Shown here piece by piece: positions 1-7,717 of a DNA stretch of 13,987 bases (within the stretch, counting starts at the first letter, position 1; every line of letters begins with the position of its first letter). This DNA comes from Deltaproteobacteria bacterium (GTDB lineage: Bacteria; Desulfobacterota; DSM-4660; Desulfatiglandales; Desulfatiglandaceae): the NCBI GenBank assembly GCA_019314425.1, contig JAFCZI010000019.1:1-13987 (forward strand), given 5' to 3'. The notes under the pieces are model-generated. The model searched no databases. It had not been told where the DNA came from and was given only the letters and a program-made list of their open reading frames with translations. Position numbers and translations under genes: made by a program.

Positions 1-2
1 GG

Positions 3-209
3 CCGACTGTGGAAGAATTGGCAAAGGAGTATGAAGGCAAGGTGAAGATCGCCAAAATGGATGTGGATAACAACCGTGAAACGCCCACAAAATTCGGTAT
101 CAGAAATATTCCCACCCTCATTCTGTTTAAAAATGGCGAGGTTTTCCAAACCATTGTGGGGGCGCATCCCAAAAGCCACCTTGAAGAGGAACTCAACAAG
201 CTCCTCTAG
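3..209 (+). CDS. trxA: Thioredoxin, C-terminal part (5' end outside window)
   Basis: Thioredoxin is a small cytoplasmic dithiol protein that reduces disulfides in target proteins and is itself reduced by thioredoxin reductase, encoded next door. The visible part begins in frame at position 3 (Pro-Thr-Val-Glu-Glu-Leu) and runs 68 codons to TAG at 207-209. It shows the family's second half: a KIAKMDVDNN strand, KFGIRNIPT with the conserved cis-proline (Ile-Pro-Thr), LILFKNGE, and the final VGAHPKSHLEEELNKLL helix. The WCGPC active site must lie just upstream of the window and cannot be checked. The GTG at 9 is an internal valine codon, not a start. A terminator follows, so trxA and trxB are adjacent but probably separate or only partly co-transcribed units. 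Identification as a thioredoxin is confident; which paralogue (TrxA or another) is less certain. Confidence 0.9.
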   Translation, partial: PTVEELAKEYEGKVKIAKMDVDNNRETPTKFGIRNIPTLILFKNGEVFQTIVGAHPKSHLEEELNKLL

Positions 210-229
210 CAGTGAGCGAAACAGACCGC

Positions 230-259
230 AACCCGCCCGAAGAGGAAGGCGGGTTTTTT
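230..259 (+). terminator. Rho-independent terminator after trxA
   Basis: An 8-bp stem (AACCCGCC at 230-237 pairing with GGCGGGTT at 248-255) encloses a 10-nt loop and runs into a T tract ending at 259. It starts 20 nt after the trxA stop codon. It would end trxA transcription, leaving only about 40 nt before trxB for a promoter, or allowing partial read-through. Confidence 0.85.
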
Positions 260-301
260 GTTGATGTCTAATTGGCTATCTTAAAGGGGTCTCAAAAGAC
301 A

Positions 302-1216
302 ATGGAAGATCTTATCATCATCGGCGCCGGACCTGCGGGTCTCACTGCGGGCCTGTACGCATCAAGGGCTCGCCTCAAAACGGTCTTGCTCGAAAAACTG
401 GCGCCGGGGGGGCAGATTCTGACGACGGATTTTGTTGAAAATTATCCGGGGTTCCCCGAGGGTCTCTCAGGGTATGACCTAGTGGATCGAATGAAGCGCC
501 AGGCGGAGAATTTTGGCCTGAAAATTGAGGGCAAAGAGGTGATTCGTCTTGAATTGACACCGGAAAAAAAGAGGGTCTTTACGGACAAAGAGGCCATGGA
601 AACAAAGACCTTGATTTTGACGACGGGTGCCTCGCCCAGGAAACTGGGGATCGAAGGAGAAGGCTTCCTGATTGGAAAAGGGGTTTCCTACTGCGCCACC
701 TGCGACGGGCCTTTTTACAGGGACCAGGAAGTGGCGGTCATCGGGGGGGGGGATACCGCCGTGGAAGAGGCTCTTTTTCTGACCAAGTTCGCCAGCCGTG
801 TTTACCTGGTGCACCGGCGGGATGCGTTGCGGGCCACAAAATTGCTTCAGGAACGGGTCGAAGCAGCTGAAAAAGTGACCCTGGTATGGGATTCGGTGCC
901 GACCCGAATCCTGGGACAGGCCGGCGTTGAAGGGGTTGAGCTCAAAAATGTCAAGACGAACGAAATATCCACCCTTCCTGTTGAAGGGGTGTTTGTATTT
1001 ATCGGGTACAACCCCAGCAATGAGTTGTTGACCGGCCTGCCGCTGAAATTTGATGATCTGGGTTTCATAAAAACAGACGCCAATATGGAAACATCCATTC
1101 CCGGTGTGTTTGCCGCAGGTGATATTCGATCAAAACTCCTGCGACAGGTCAGCACGGCGGTGGGGGACGGCGCTACAGCCGCTTTCGCCGCTGAACGGTT
1201 TATTGAAGGTCTTTGA
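302..1216 (+). CDS. trxB: Thioredoxin-disulfide reductase (FAD, NADPH)
   Basis: This cytoplasmic flavoenzyme passes electrons from NADPH through FAD and a redox-active CxxC to thioredoxin. The 304-residue product has the low-molecular-weight TrxB layout: FAD dinucleotide motif GAGPAG at residues 8-13, the redox centre CATC at 131-134, the NADP-binding GGGDTAVEEA at 148-157 followed by HRR at 171-173, and the C-terminal FAD motif GVFAAGDIR. The ATG at 302 is chosen because it puts GAGPAG where the family has it; the upstream in-frame TTG at 272 would add ten non-conserved residues. A purine-rich AAAGGGG stretch lies upstream at a rather long spacing. A run of ten G residues (743-752) encodes the Gly-Gly-Gly of the NADP motif. 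Its stop at 1216 is 8 nt before bamD, so the two are probably co-transcribed. Confidence 0.97.
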   Translation: MEDLIIIGAGPAGLTAGLYASRARLKTVLLEKLAPGGQILTTDFVENYPGFPEGLSGYDLVDRMKRQAENFGLKIEGKEVIRLELTPEKKRVFTDKEAMETKTLILTTGASPRKLGIEGEGFLIGKGVSYCATCDGPFYRDQEVAVIGGGDTAVEEALFLTKFASRVYLVHRRDALRATKLLQERVEAAEKVTLVWDSVPTRILGQAGVEGVELKNVKTNEISTLPVEGVFVFIGYNPSNELLTGLPLKFDDLGFIKTDANMETSIPGVFAAGDIRSKLLRQVSTAVGDGATAAFAAERFIEGL

Positions 1217-1224
1217 GTGTAACC

Positions 1225-1965
1225 ATGAAAATGAAAATCAGACAATCAAAGTGGATGCTGCCGAACTTAATGTTAGTGGGCATCTGCTGCCTGTTTCTTC
1301 TAAGCGGCTGTTCCCTCTGGCACAATCTGTTCGGGTTGAAAGACGAACCGACGCCGGCCGAGATTATGAGCGAGGGCATGGAGGATTTCAATGTCGGGGA
1401 CTTTGAAAAATCGATCGAGACGTTTCAGAAGATCAAGGACCGGTATCCTTACAGCACCTTTGCCATCACCGCAGAATTGAAAATGGCGGATGCCTACTAT
1501 GAGAAGGGACAGTATGTCGAAGCCCGTGATGAATATGCTGAATTTGAAAAAATGCACCCCAGGAACAAAAATGTGCCCTATGTCGTCTATCAGCAGGGGA
1601 TGTGTTATTTCAGCGAGTCAGCGGCCATTGATAGAGGCCAAGCCAATACGTACAAAGCCAGAGAGGAGTTTGAACGGCTGATCAAACGATTCCGCAAAAG
1701 CAACTACACGGAGCATGCCCGCAGAAAGGTGCGGGAGTGCTATATCAAGCTGGCGGAGCATGAACTCTATGTGGGTGATTTCTACTTTAAGAAAGGGACA
1801 TATCAACCGGCCATGGACCGATATCTTTACCTGATCGCCCATTATCCCGATGTGGGACAGTACTACCAGGCCCTCGAATCCATCAGAAAATGCAAGGAAA
1901 GGATTAAAGAATTAGACGGAGTCCAAGAAACTTCCTGGTTGAACGGTTTCCTCTACGACAATTAG
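1225..1965 (+). CDS. bamD: Outer membrane assembly lipoprotein BamD (YfiO family)
   Basis: BamD is the periplasm-facing lipoprotein of the BAM complex, which folds beta-barrel proteins into the outer membrane together with BamA. The 246-residue product matches the family's usual size. It starts with a basic N-terminus, a hydrophobic segment and the lipobox LLSGC (residues 25-29), so Cys29 should be lipidated after signal peptidase II cleavage. The mature part is a series of TPR-like helical hairpins, including AEIMSEGMEDFNVGDFEKSIETF, a YPYSTFA turn, ADAYYEKGQYVEARDEYAEF, and a later FYFKKGTYQPAMDRYLYLIAHYP repeat. ATG 1225 is preferred over the TTG at 1213, which overlaps the trxB stop; ATG 1231 is an alternative. 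The gene follows trxB closely and ends one base from the opposing alaS stop codon. The presence of BamD implies a diderm organism. Confidence 0.9.
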   Translation: MKMKIRQSKWMLPNLMLVGICCLFLLSGCSLWHNLFGLKDEPTPAEIMSEGMEDFNVGDFEKSIETFQKIKDRYPYSTFAITAELKMADAYYEKGQYVEARDEYAEFEKMHPRNKNVPYVVYQQGMCYFSESAAIDRGQANTYKAREEFERLIKRFRKSNYTEHARRKVRECYIKLAEHELYVGDFYFKKGTYQPAMDRYLYLIAHYPDVGQYYQALESIRKCKERIKELDGVQETSWLNGFLYDN

Positions 1966-1966
1966 G

Positions 1967-4603
1967 TTAGTGGACGGACACCAAGCGGTCAATCGATTCA
2001 AGCGCCTCTTCCAGTTTTTCCGGCTTGTCTCCTCCCCCCTGGGCCATGTCCGGTCGCCCGCCCCCTTTGCCCCCGACGATGCCGGACAGTTCCCTGATGA
2101 TTTGACCGGCGTTAAATTGATCTGTCAGATCTTTTGTCACCGCGCATATGAGCATGGCTTTGCCCCCGGCTTCGGCCCCCAGCAGAACAATACCGGAACC
2201 CAGTTTGTCTTTGATCCGGTCCACCGCTTCCCGAAGTTCTTTGGGCGTATCGGCCTCCAGCTTTTTTGCGACCACTGAAACACCTTGTATTTCCCTGACA
2301 TCCTGGAGAAGATCCGCTGATTTTTCCGTAAAAAGACGACCCTTCAGAGACTCAATCTCTCGTTCCTTTTCCCTTGTGTCATCCAGCATCCGTTTAAGTC
2401 TGTGAAGCAATTTGTCCGGAGAAACCTTGAGCAGCCCGGCAGCATTTTTCAGCCGTTCATCGCTTTTTTGGTCATGGCGCAGCGCCGCTGCTCCCGTAAG
2501 TGCTTCAATACGGCGGACGTTGGCGGCCACGGCGCCCTCGCTGATGATGCGAAAAACGCCGATATCGCCGGTTCGCCCGGTATGCGTGCCCCCGCACAAT
2601 TCCAGGCTCACCCCGTCGCCGATATCAATGATCCTGACCTCGTCCCCGTATTTCTCTTCAAAGATTGCCATGGCGCCTGTTTTCATGGCATCTTCTTTGT
2701 TCATGATCTGTGTGTTCAGCGGCAGGTTTTCGCGGATACGGTCATTGACCCACCGCTCCACTTCCAAAAGGGTTTCGGTGGAAACCTGGGTGAAATGGCT
2801 GAAGTCAAAACGAAGCCTATCGGCGGCCACGCGCGATCCCGCCTGCTTGACGTGATCCCCCAGGATTTCTCTGAGGGCCGCATGGAGCAGGTGAGTAGCG
2901 GAATGGTTGCCGGAAACCGTCATTCGATGGCCCCGATCCACAGCAGCATTGACCGTGTCGCCCGCAGTCAATGAGCCCTCTTCCAGACGGCCCTGGTGGA
3001 CAAACAGATCCTGACCGTACTTGAAGGTGCTCTCCACGCGAAAATGCGCCGCCCCGTTTGTGATCCGACCCACATCCCCCACCTGCCCTCCGGATTCTGC
3101 ATAAAAGGGCGTTTGATCCAGTATCACGGTCGCTTCGGCGCCCTTTTCGATTGAATCGACTTCTTGGTCGCCCACCACCAGGGAGAGGACCTTCGATTCG
3201 GTTTCAAGGGTATCATAGCCCAGAAAACGGCTGGCAAGACCTCGGGAGCGAAGGTCTCGAAAGGTTTTTGGAACCGCCGCTTCCCCGCTCCCTTTCCAGG
3301 ATTCCTGGGAAAGCAGGCGTTGTTTGCCCATGGCGTCTTGAAAGCCTATCAGATCCACCTTCAAGTTTTCATTCCGGGCCACATCTTCCACCAGGTCCAC
3401 GGCCAGGCCGTAGGTGTCATAGAGCTTGAAGGCCACATCGCCGGGTATGATGGTTTCACCCTTTTCCTGCAGCCGCTGGATTTCTTCTTCCAGGACCTTC
3501 ATGCTGTACCTGAGGGTATCGGCAAACCGCCGTTCTTCGTTTTCTACAACGCCCAGAATAAGACTTCTGGCGCGAAGCAATTCACCGTAATCCCGGCCCA
3601 TCAGGTCAATCACGTGATTGCAGACTGAGCGCAGGAAAATGTCTTCAAGCCCCAGCCCCTGTCCAAATCGGCTGGCCCGTCTGATAATGCGTCTCAACAC
3701 ATACCCACGCCCCTCGTTGGATGGCATGATGCCGTCACCGATGAGAAAGGAAACCGCACGGGCATGATCGGAAATAACGCGGAAGGCCACGTCCATTCGG
3801 TCATCGCCGCCATATTTTTTGTGCGAGAGGGACTCAATGTGTGCGATAATATCCTGGAACAGGTCGGTGTCATAATTGCTTTTAACCCCTTGAATAACCG
3901 CTGCCAATCGCTCAAGACCCATTCCCGTGTCGATATTGGGTTTGGGCAGTGGCGTCAGGGTTCCGTCCGGACTTCGATCAAACTGCGTGAAAACCAGGTT
4001 CCAGATTTCCAGGTAACGGTCGCAGTCGCATCCGGGGGCACAACCCGGTTTTCCGCATCCTGTCGATGGCCCCTGGTCGATATGAATTTCAGAACAGGGG
4101 CCACACGGTCCGGTGTCCCCCATGGCCCAGAAATTGTCTTTTTCGCCCAACCTGACGATCCGATCCGCCGGCAAACCGATCTCTTTTTGCCAGATATCGC
4201 AGGTTTCGTCATCATCCTCAAAGATGGAGACATGCAGTTTATCGCCGGGGAGGTTAAAGCCTTCCGTCAGCAGCTCCCAGCCCCAGAGAACGGCTTCTTC
4301 CTTGAAGTAGTCCCCGAACGAAAAATTCCCCAGCATTTCAAAAAACGTATGGTGCCTCGGGGTGTAGCCAACATTTTCCAGATCGTTGTGCTTCCCCCCG
4401 GCCCGCACGCATTTCTGGGCCGTGGTCGCTCGCGAATAGCCGGGACTCTCTCCCAGAAAGGCGTTTTTAAACTGGACCATGCCCGCATTGGTAAAGAGCA
4501 GGGTCGGGTCATCCCTGGGGATCAGCGAGGAGCTCTCTACAATCTTGTGGCCGTGTTTGCTGAAATAATCCAGAAACTGGGTTCTGATTTCCCTGAAATT
4601 CAT
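1967..4603 (-). CDS. alaS: Alanyl-tRNA synthetase
   Basis: AlaRS charges tRNA-Ala in the cytoplasm and hydrolyses mischarged Ser- or Gly-tRNA-Ala. The 878-residue product is full length for bacteria. In order: a class II catalytic domain opening MNFREIRTQFLDYF with SSLIPRDDPTLLFTNAGM and the HHTFFEMLGNFSFGDYFK signature (about 84-101); a cysteine-rich insert C183-C188-C192-C194 before EIWNLVF; the editing domain with zinc ligands HSATH (567-571) and CGGTH (670-674); a coiled region near 735-765; and the C-terminal GGKGGGRPDMAQGGG tail (844-858). ATG 4603 gives the canonical N-terminus. The gene lies 113 nt downstream of recA on the same strand. In many bacteria recX sits between recA and alaS; here that space holds only repeats. 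It is convergent with bamD, with one base between the stops. Confidence 0.98.
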   Translation of the reverse strand: MNFREIRTQFLDYFSKHGHKIVESSSLIPRDDPTLLFTNAGMVQFKNAFLGESPGYSRATTAQKCVRAGGKHNDLENVGYTPRHHTFFEMLGNFSFGDYFKEEAVLWGWELLTEGFNLPGDKLHVSIFEDDDETCDIWQKEIGLPADRIVRLGEKDNFWAMGDTGPCGPCSEIHIDQGPSTGCGKPGCAPGCDCDRYLEIWNLVFTQFDRSPDGTLTPLPKPNIDTGMGLERLAAVIQGVKSNYDTDLFQDIIAHIESLSHKKYGGDDRMDVAFRVISDHARAVSFLIGDGIMPSNEGRGYVLRRIIRRASRFGQGLGLEDIFLRSVCNHVIDLMGRDYGELLRARSLILGVVENEERRFADTLRYSMKVLEEEIQRLQEKGETIIPGDVAFKLYDTYGLAVDLVEDVARNENLKVDLIGFQDAMGKQRLLSQESWKGSGEAAVPKTFRDLRSRGLASRFLGYDTLETESKVLSLVVGDQEVDSIEKGAEATVILDQTPFYAESGGQVGDVGRITNGAAHFRVESTFKYGQDLFVHQGRLEEGSLTAGDTVNAAVDRGHRMTVSGNHSATHLLHAALREILGDHVKQAGSRVAADRLRFDFSHFTQVSTETLLEVERWVNDRIRENLPLNTQIMNKEDAMKTGAMAIFEEKYGDEVRIIDIGDGVSLELCGGTHTGRTGDIGVFRIISEGAVAANVRRIEALTGAAALRHDQKSDERLKNAAGLLKVSPDKLLHRLKRMLDDTREKEREIESLKGRLFTEKSADLLQDVREIQGVSVVAKKLEADTPKELREAVDRIKDKLGSGIVLLGAEAGGKAMLICAVTKDLTDQFNAGQIIRELSGIVGGKGGGRPDMAQGGGDKPEKLEEALESIDRLVSVH

Positions 4604-4620
4604 TGTGGCTCCTGTGTTGG

Positions 4621-4662
4621 CTGATGGCTGTTAGCTATTAGCTGTTAGCAATGGTCAATGGT
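4621..4662. repeat. Degenerate 7-nt tandem repeat between recA and alaS
   Basis: Six consecutive heptamers fill this stretch: four CTGTTAG-like units (second and fourth identical; the first and third differ from CTGTTAG at two positions and one position) and then two exact copies of CAATGGT. The period is exactly seven throughout. A two-unit version of the same CTGTTA repeat occurs between cinA and pgpA at 7704-7717. No coding potential is seen. Confidence 0.8.
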
Positions 4663-4665
4663 TCT

Positions 4666-4691
4666 CGTTCCCACGATCCAGCGTGGTGACG
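4666..4691. repeat. Dispersed-type palindrome (CGTTCCCACG / CGTGGTGACG)
   Basis: An imperfect 10-bp stem: CGTTCCCACG (4666-4675) pairs with CGTGGTGACG (4682-4691) around a 6-nt loop, with one mismatch and one G-T pair. From memory it resembles a CGTTCCCACG...CGTGGGAACG palindrome scattered through intergenic DNA of many environmental bacteria; this is a recollection, not a search result. There is no T run, so it is not a standard terminator for recA. Confidence 0.65.
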
Positions 4692-4716
4692 AATGCTCCC
4701 CTGAACCCATAACCCG

Positions 4717-5757
4717 TTATTTGGTTTCTTTTTCGGCGGGGACCTCTGTTTTATCGTCTTTTTCCGCCGGGTCTTTCTTAAGTCCTGTTTTACGAAGAAT
4801 CTGATCCGCGATATTGTCCCGGATATCCGTGTGTTCCGCCAGAAACCGTTTGACGTTCTGCCGGCCTTGGCCGATACGATCGCCCCCAAAAGAATACCAG
4901 GCCCCGCTTTTTTCCACAATATCCAACGATACGCCCAGATCGAGGATGTCCCCATTCTTGGAAATGCCTTCCCCGTAAATAATATCAAATTCCGCATTCT
5001 TGAAAGGCGGGGCAACTTTGTTTTTAACCACCTTGACCCGGGTGCGGTTTCCCACCACCTGATCGCCGTCTTTGATCGCGCCGATACGTCTGATGTCCAG
5101 GCGTTGGCTGGCATAAAATTTCAACGCGTTTCCCCCCGAAGTGGTTTCCGGGTTCCCGAACATGACGCCGATTTTCATCCGGATCTGGTTGATGAAGATG
5201 AGGCAGGTTCTGGATTTGCTGACGGTTCCCGTGAGTTTTCGAAGGGCCTGGCTCATGAGTCTGGCCTGAAGGCCCACATGGTGGTCGCCCATTTCCCCTT
5301 CAATCTCCGCCCGGGGTACCAGGGCGGCTACTGAATCGATAATCAATACATCAATGGCGCCGCTCCGTATCAGGATTTCAGTGATATCCAGCGCCTGCTC
5401 TCCCGTATCCGGCTGGGAAACCAGAAGGTTGTCCACGTCCACCCCCAGCTTTCGGGCGTACACCACATCAAGTGCGTGTTCCGCATCCACAAATGCCACC
5501 ATGCCGCCTTTGGCCTGGGCTTCCGCCGCGATATGGAGCGCCAGGGTGGTTTTGCCCGAGGACTCCGGTCCATAAATTTCCACCACCCGGCCTCGGGGCA
5601 CGCCGCCGACGCCAAGCGCCAGATCCAAGGTCAGAGATCCCGTGGAGATGGCCGGGATATCGACGCTTTTATCCTCGCCCAGCTTCATGATGGATCCTCG
5701 ACCGAACTGCTTTTCGATTTGGGAAATGGCCTGATCGACTGCTCTTTCTCTATCCAT
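4717..5757 (-). CDS. recA: Recombinase RecA
   Basis: RecA forms filaments on single-stranded DNA, drives strand exchange in recombinational repair, and triggers LexA self-cleavage in the SOS response. The 346-residue product is typical: N-terminal oligomerisation helix ([24 protein letters not shown]), Walker [10 protein letters not shown] at 63-71, the catalytic glutamate in DAEHALD (91-97), Walker B VLIID at 137-141, then the FINQIR and [21 protein letters not shown] segments (loop L2 region) and a charged Lys/Glu/Asp tail. ATG 5757 is chosen over the longer frame to 5832 because it starts at the conserved MDRERA and has AAGGGGAG a few bases upstream. It lies downstream of thpR with a 134-nt leader filled by an inverted repeat. 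No LexA box of the types I know was seen in that leader. Confidence 0.99.
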   Translation of the reverse strand: MDRERAVDQAISQIEKQFGRGSIMKLGEDKSVDIPAISTGSLTLDLALGVGGVPRGRVVEIYGPESSGKTTLALHIAAEAQAKGGMVAFVDAEHALDVVYARKLGVDVDNLLVSQPDTGEQALDITEILIRSGAIDVLIIDSVAALVPRAEIEGEMGDHHVGLQARLMSQALRKLTGTVSKSRTCLIFINQIRMKIGVMFGNPETTSGGNALKFYASQRLDIRRIGAIKDGDQVVGNRTRVKVVKNKVAPPFKNAEFDIIYGEGISKNGDILDLGVSLDIVEKSGAWYSFGGDRIGQGRQNVKRFLAEHTDIRDNIADQILRKTGLKKDPAEKDDKTEVPAEKETK

Positions 5758-5770
5758 TGGTCTCCCCTTT

Positions 5771-5784
5771 GTTGCCTTCGCAAC
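5771..5784 (-). other. Small hairpin just upstream of the recA ribosome-binding site
   Basis: A perfect 5-bp stem GTTGC/GCAAC encloses a four-base loop; on the recA strand it reads GTTGC-GAAG-GCAAC. C(GAAG)G loops are known to be stable in RNA. It ends about 3 nt before the AAAGGGGAG ribosome-binding site of recA, so it would form in the mRNA leader. A regulatory role is inference only. Confidence 0.5.
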
Positions 5785-5785
5785 G

Positions 5786-5864
5786 GTTACAGTTTGCAGG
5801 GTGCAGTTATCAGGGGGCAGAAAAATCAGCATCGAATTTCATCCTGACTCCTGACAACTGCACC
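5786..5864. repeat. Facing heptamer tracts forming a palindrome in the recA leader
   Basis: Five 7-nt units that each end in CAG on the + strand (5786-5820) are followed, after a 23-nt spacer, by three units that each begin with CTG (5844-5864). The two tracts are inverted relative to each other. The best arms, 5798-5814 and 5850-5866 (core AGGGTGCAGTT), match at 16 of 17 positions, and the one difference is a G-T pair in RNA. Transcribed from thpR into recA it would form a 17-bp stem with a loop of about 35 nt. There is no T run on the far side, so it is not a simple terminator. Confidence 0.8.
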
Positions 5865-5891
5865 CTATGATTTTACAACTCCAAAGTTTTT

Positions 5892-6461
5892 TTACCCGCC
5901 AAGCGGCCAAGTATCCAGCTTTGTATAAATGGCCCCCTCCGGTGTCAAATCGCTTTTAAACAGTACCAACTCTTTTAAGGAACAGGTTTGGCCTTTCAGG
6001 TTCGCATATTCCGAAATCATATGGTCCAGATGAGGCCACGGCCGCGTGCCCTTCTTGAATCGCCCCAGGGTCAGATGGGGTTTGAAAGGCCTTCTCTCCG
6101 TTTTGATGCCAAAGGGTTTGAGGCTTTGTTGAAGCGCGTCCCTGAAACACCCCATGCGGTGAACATCGCCATGAAGGCCCATCCACAACACCCGGGGATA
6201 ACGGCGATTACCGAAGAATCCCACCCCCCCGGGACTCACCTCAAAGGGATCGAATCCGGCGCAAACTTTTTTGACTGTTTCCCCAATAGATTGGATTTTA
6301 TCCTCAAAAACGTTTCCCAAAAACACCATGGTGAGGTGAATGTTGTCCGATTTAGCCCAAGCCAAATCCAGGGGCAATGGCTTTCCCGCCCGTGACACCT
6401 CCGAAATGACCCTTTTAATGTCCGGCGGCAGTTCAAATGCCAGGAATGAACGGATCTCCAT
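5892..6461 (-). CDS. thpR: RNA 2',3'-cyclic phosphodiesterase (ThpR/LigT family)
   Basis: This is a 2H-phosphoesterase of the LigT/ThpR family, known to hydrolyse 2',3'-cyclic phosphate RNA ends to 2'-phosphate and, in vitro, to ligate tRNA halves. The 189-residue product has both catalytic HxT motifs at family spacing, HLTM at 42-45 and HLTL at 129-132. It also has the conserved opening RSFLAFELPP, the MVFLGNV strand after the first motif, and PFKPHLTLGRF around the second. The start ATG (6461) lies inside the end of cinA, a 29-bp overlap implying translational coupling. The next gene downstream is recA. ThpR beside cinA and recA is a recurrent arrangement; its link to DNA repair is not understood. 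The biological substrate cannot be told from sequence. Confidence 0.93.
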   Translation of the reverse strand: MEIRSFLAFELPPDIKRVISEVSRAGKPLPLDLAWAKSDNIHLTMVFLGNVFEDKIQSIGETVKKVCAGFDPFEVSPGGVGFFGNRRYPRVLWMGLHGDVHRMGCFRDALQQSLKPFGIKTERRPFKPHLTLGRFKKGTRPWPHLDHMISEYANLKGQTCSLKELVLFKSDLTPEGAIYTKLDTWPLGG

Positions 6462-7689
6462 TAAGATACCTGCGGACCCAATCCAGGGCCATCATGGCGC
6501 TGTTCAGTTTAACCTGTTTCCTTCTTCCCCAGAAGCGGTATTTTTCCGTAAAGGTCCCTTTTTCGGAAGAAAGGGCGATATGAACCGTGCCCACGGGTTT
6601 GTCCCGGCTGCCCCCGTCGGGTCCGGCAATTCCGGTGACCGCCAGACCCAGGTCCGAATCCATGCAGGCCCGCACCCCCATTGCCATTTCACAGGCCGTT
6701 TCGGGACTGACCGCGCCATGGGTGTCAATGGTTTTGGCCGAAACCCGCAACAGGTCCATTTTTGCCCGGTTGCTGTACGAGATCACGCCCCCTTGAAAAT
6801 ATTGCGAACTGCCCGAAACCTCCGTCAAGCGATTACCAATGAGCCCCCCGGTACACGACTCCGCCACGGAAAGGGTTTTTTCGTTTTGCAGTAGTCTCTC
6901 GCCCACTACTTCTTCCATTTCACGACCGTCGTGCGCGAAAACATAGGCCCCCACCCTTTCAGAAATGGCCGTTTCAACCCGATCCAGGGTTTTGGAAATG
7001 GTGGGTTCATCTCTGCCCCTTAAGCTGATGGTAATATGGTTTTCCGGAAAATGGGGGTAGAATCCCAGAACCACGTCTCCAGCCTCTTCTTCAAGGGACC
7101 TGAACATTTCAGCGATACGCGGTTCATCGAGTCCGTACAGCTTTATGATCCGTTGCCGCATCACCGGCAGGGTTTCGTACCGGCCCAGGATATCGGGGAG
7201 GACGAAGGTATCAATGAGGTAGCGCGTCTGATCGGGAACGCCGGGGAGAAAATAGAAATTGACCCCTCCGGTTACGAGGGAAAACCCACAGGTGGCGCCT
7301 TTGGGGTTAATCATTCGGGCGCCCTCGGGCATCAAGGCCATCTTTTTGAGGGATGCCGTCATTGTTATTTTGCGTATCCTGGCATATTGTTCGATTTTCT
7401 CCAGCATCTGGTCATTGATACAAAGGGGGCGGCCGAGAGCATTGGCGGCGATTTCACAGGTCATGTCATCGGCAGTGGATCCTAGACCCCCGGTTACGAT
7501 GACAAAACGCGAAGAACCCAGTGCCCTTTTTAGTGCATCATCCGTTCTTTTTTCATCATCACCCACGGATGTAACGCGGATCACCCTCAGGCCGGATGCG
7601 GTCAATCTGCCTGCGGTATACCAGGAATTCAGGTCCTGAGTCCGTCCGGAAACCAGTTCGTTTCCGATGGTGATGATTTCTCCGTGCAT
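6433..7689 (-). CDS. cinA: CinA: MoCF-like domain plus NMN amidohydrolase domain
   Basis: CinA family proteins join an N-terminal MoCF/COG1058 domain, linked to ADP-ribose pyrophosphatase activity, to a C-terminal domain that deamidates nicotinamide mononucleotide for NAD salvage. Some are competence or damage inducible and co-transcribed with recA. This 418-residue protein has the normal full length. The N-terminal domain shows EIITIGNEL and VTGGLGSTADD (65-75), where most family members have GGLGPT. A middle region follows, then the C-terminal domain from about 260 with SVAESCTGG (274-282, containing the catalytic serine) and VTGIAGPDGG (351-360). ATG 7689 has AAGGAAA upstream. It is 27 nt downstream of pgpA, with a two-unit heptamer repeat in that gap, and overlaps thpR by 29 bp, so pgpA-cinA-thpR looks like one operon reading toward recA. 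Confidence 0.95.
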   Translation of the reverse strand: MHGEIITIGNELVSGRTQDLNSWYTAGRLTASGLRVIRVTSVGDDEKRTDDALKRALGSSRFVIVTGGLGSTADDMTCEIAANALGRPLCINDQMLEKIEQYARIRKITMTASLKKMALMPEGARMINPKGATCGFSLVTGGVNFYFLPGVPDQTRYLIDTFVLPDILGRYETLPVMRQRIIKLYGLDEPRIAEMFRSLEEEAGDVVLGFYPHFPENHITISLRGRDEPTISKTLDRVETAISERVGAYVFAHDGREMEEVVGERLLQNEKTLSVAESCTGGLIGNRLTEVSGSSQYFQGGVISYSNRAKMDLLRVSAKTIDTHGAVSPETACEMAMGVRACMDSDLGLAVTGIAGPDGGSRDKPVGTVHIALSSEKGTFTEKYRFWGRRKQVKLNSAMMALDWVRRYLNGDPFIPGI

Positions 7690-7703
7690 GGTATTTCCTT
7701 AAG

Positions 7704-7717
7704 CTGTTAGCTGTTAT
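7704..7717. repeat. Two-unit CTGTTAG heptamer repeat between pgpA and cinA
   Basis: Two tandem heptamers, CTGTTAG then CTGTTAT, fill most of the 27-nt gap between the pgpA stop and the cinA ribosome-binding site. This is the same unit as in the recA-alaS gap at 4621-4662. Confidence 0.65.

Noticed and set aside
3764..4624. 286-codon open frame on the + strand
   Set aside because: Lies antisense to alaS, which has all its family motifs; the translation has no recognisable domain and mirrors the codon pattern of the real gene.
5758..5891. LexA/SOS box upstream of recA
   Set aside because: Searched by eye for CTGT-N8-ACAG, GAAC-N4-GTTC and GGTT-type boxes; none fits. The lineage may use another motif.
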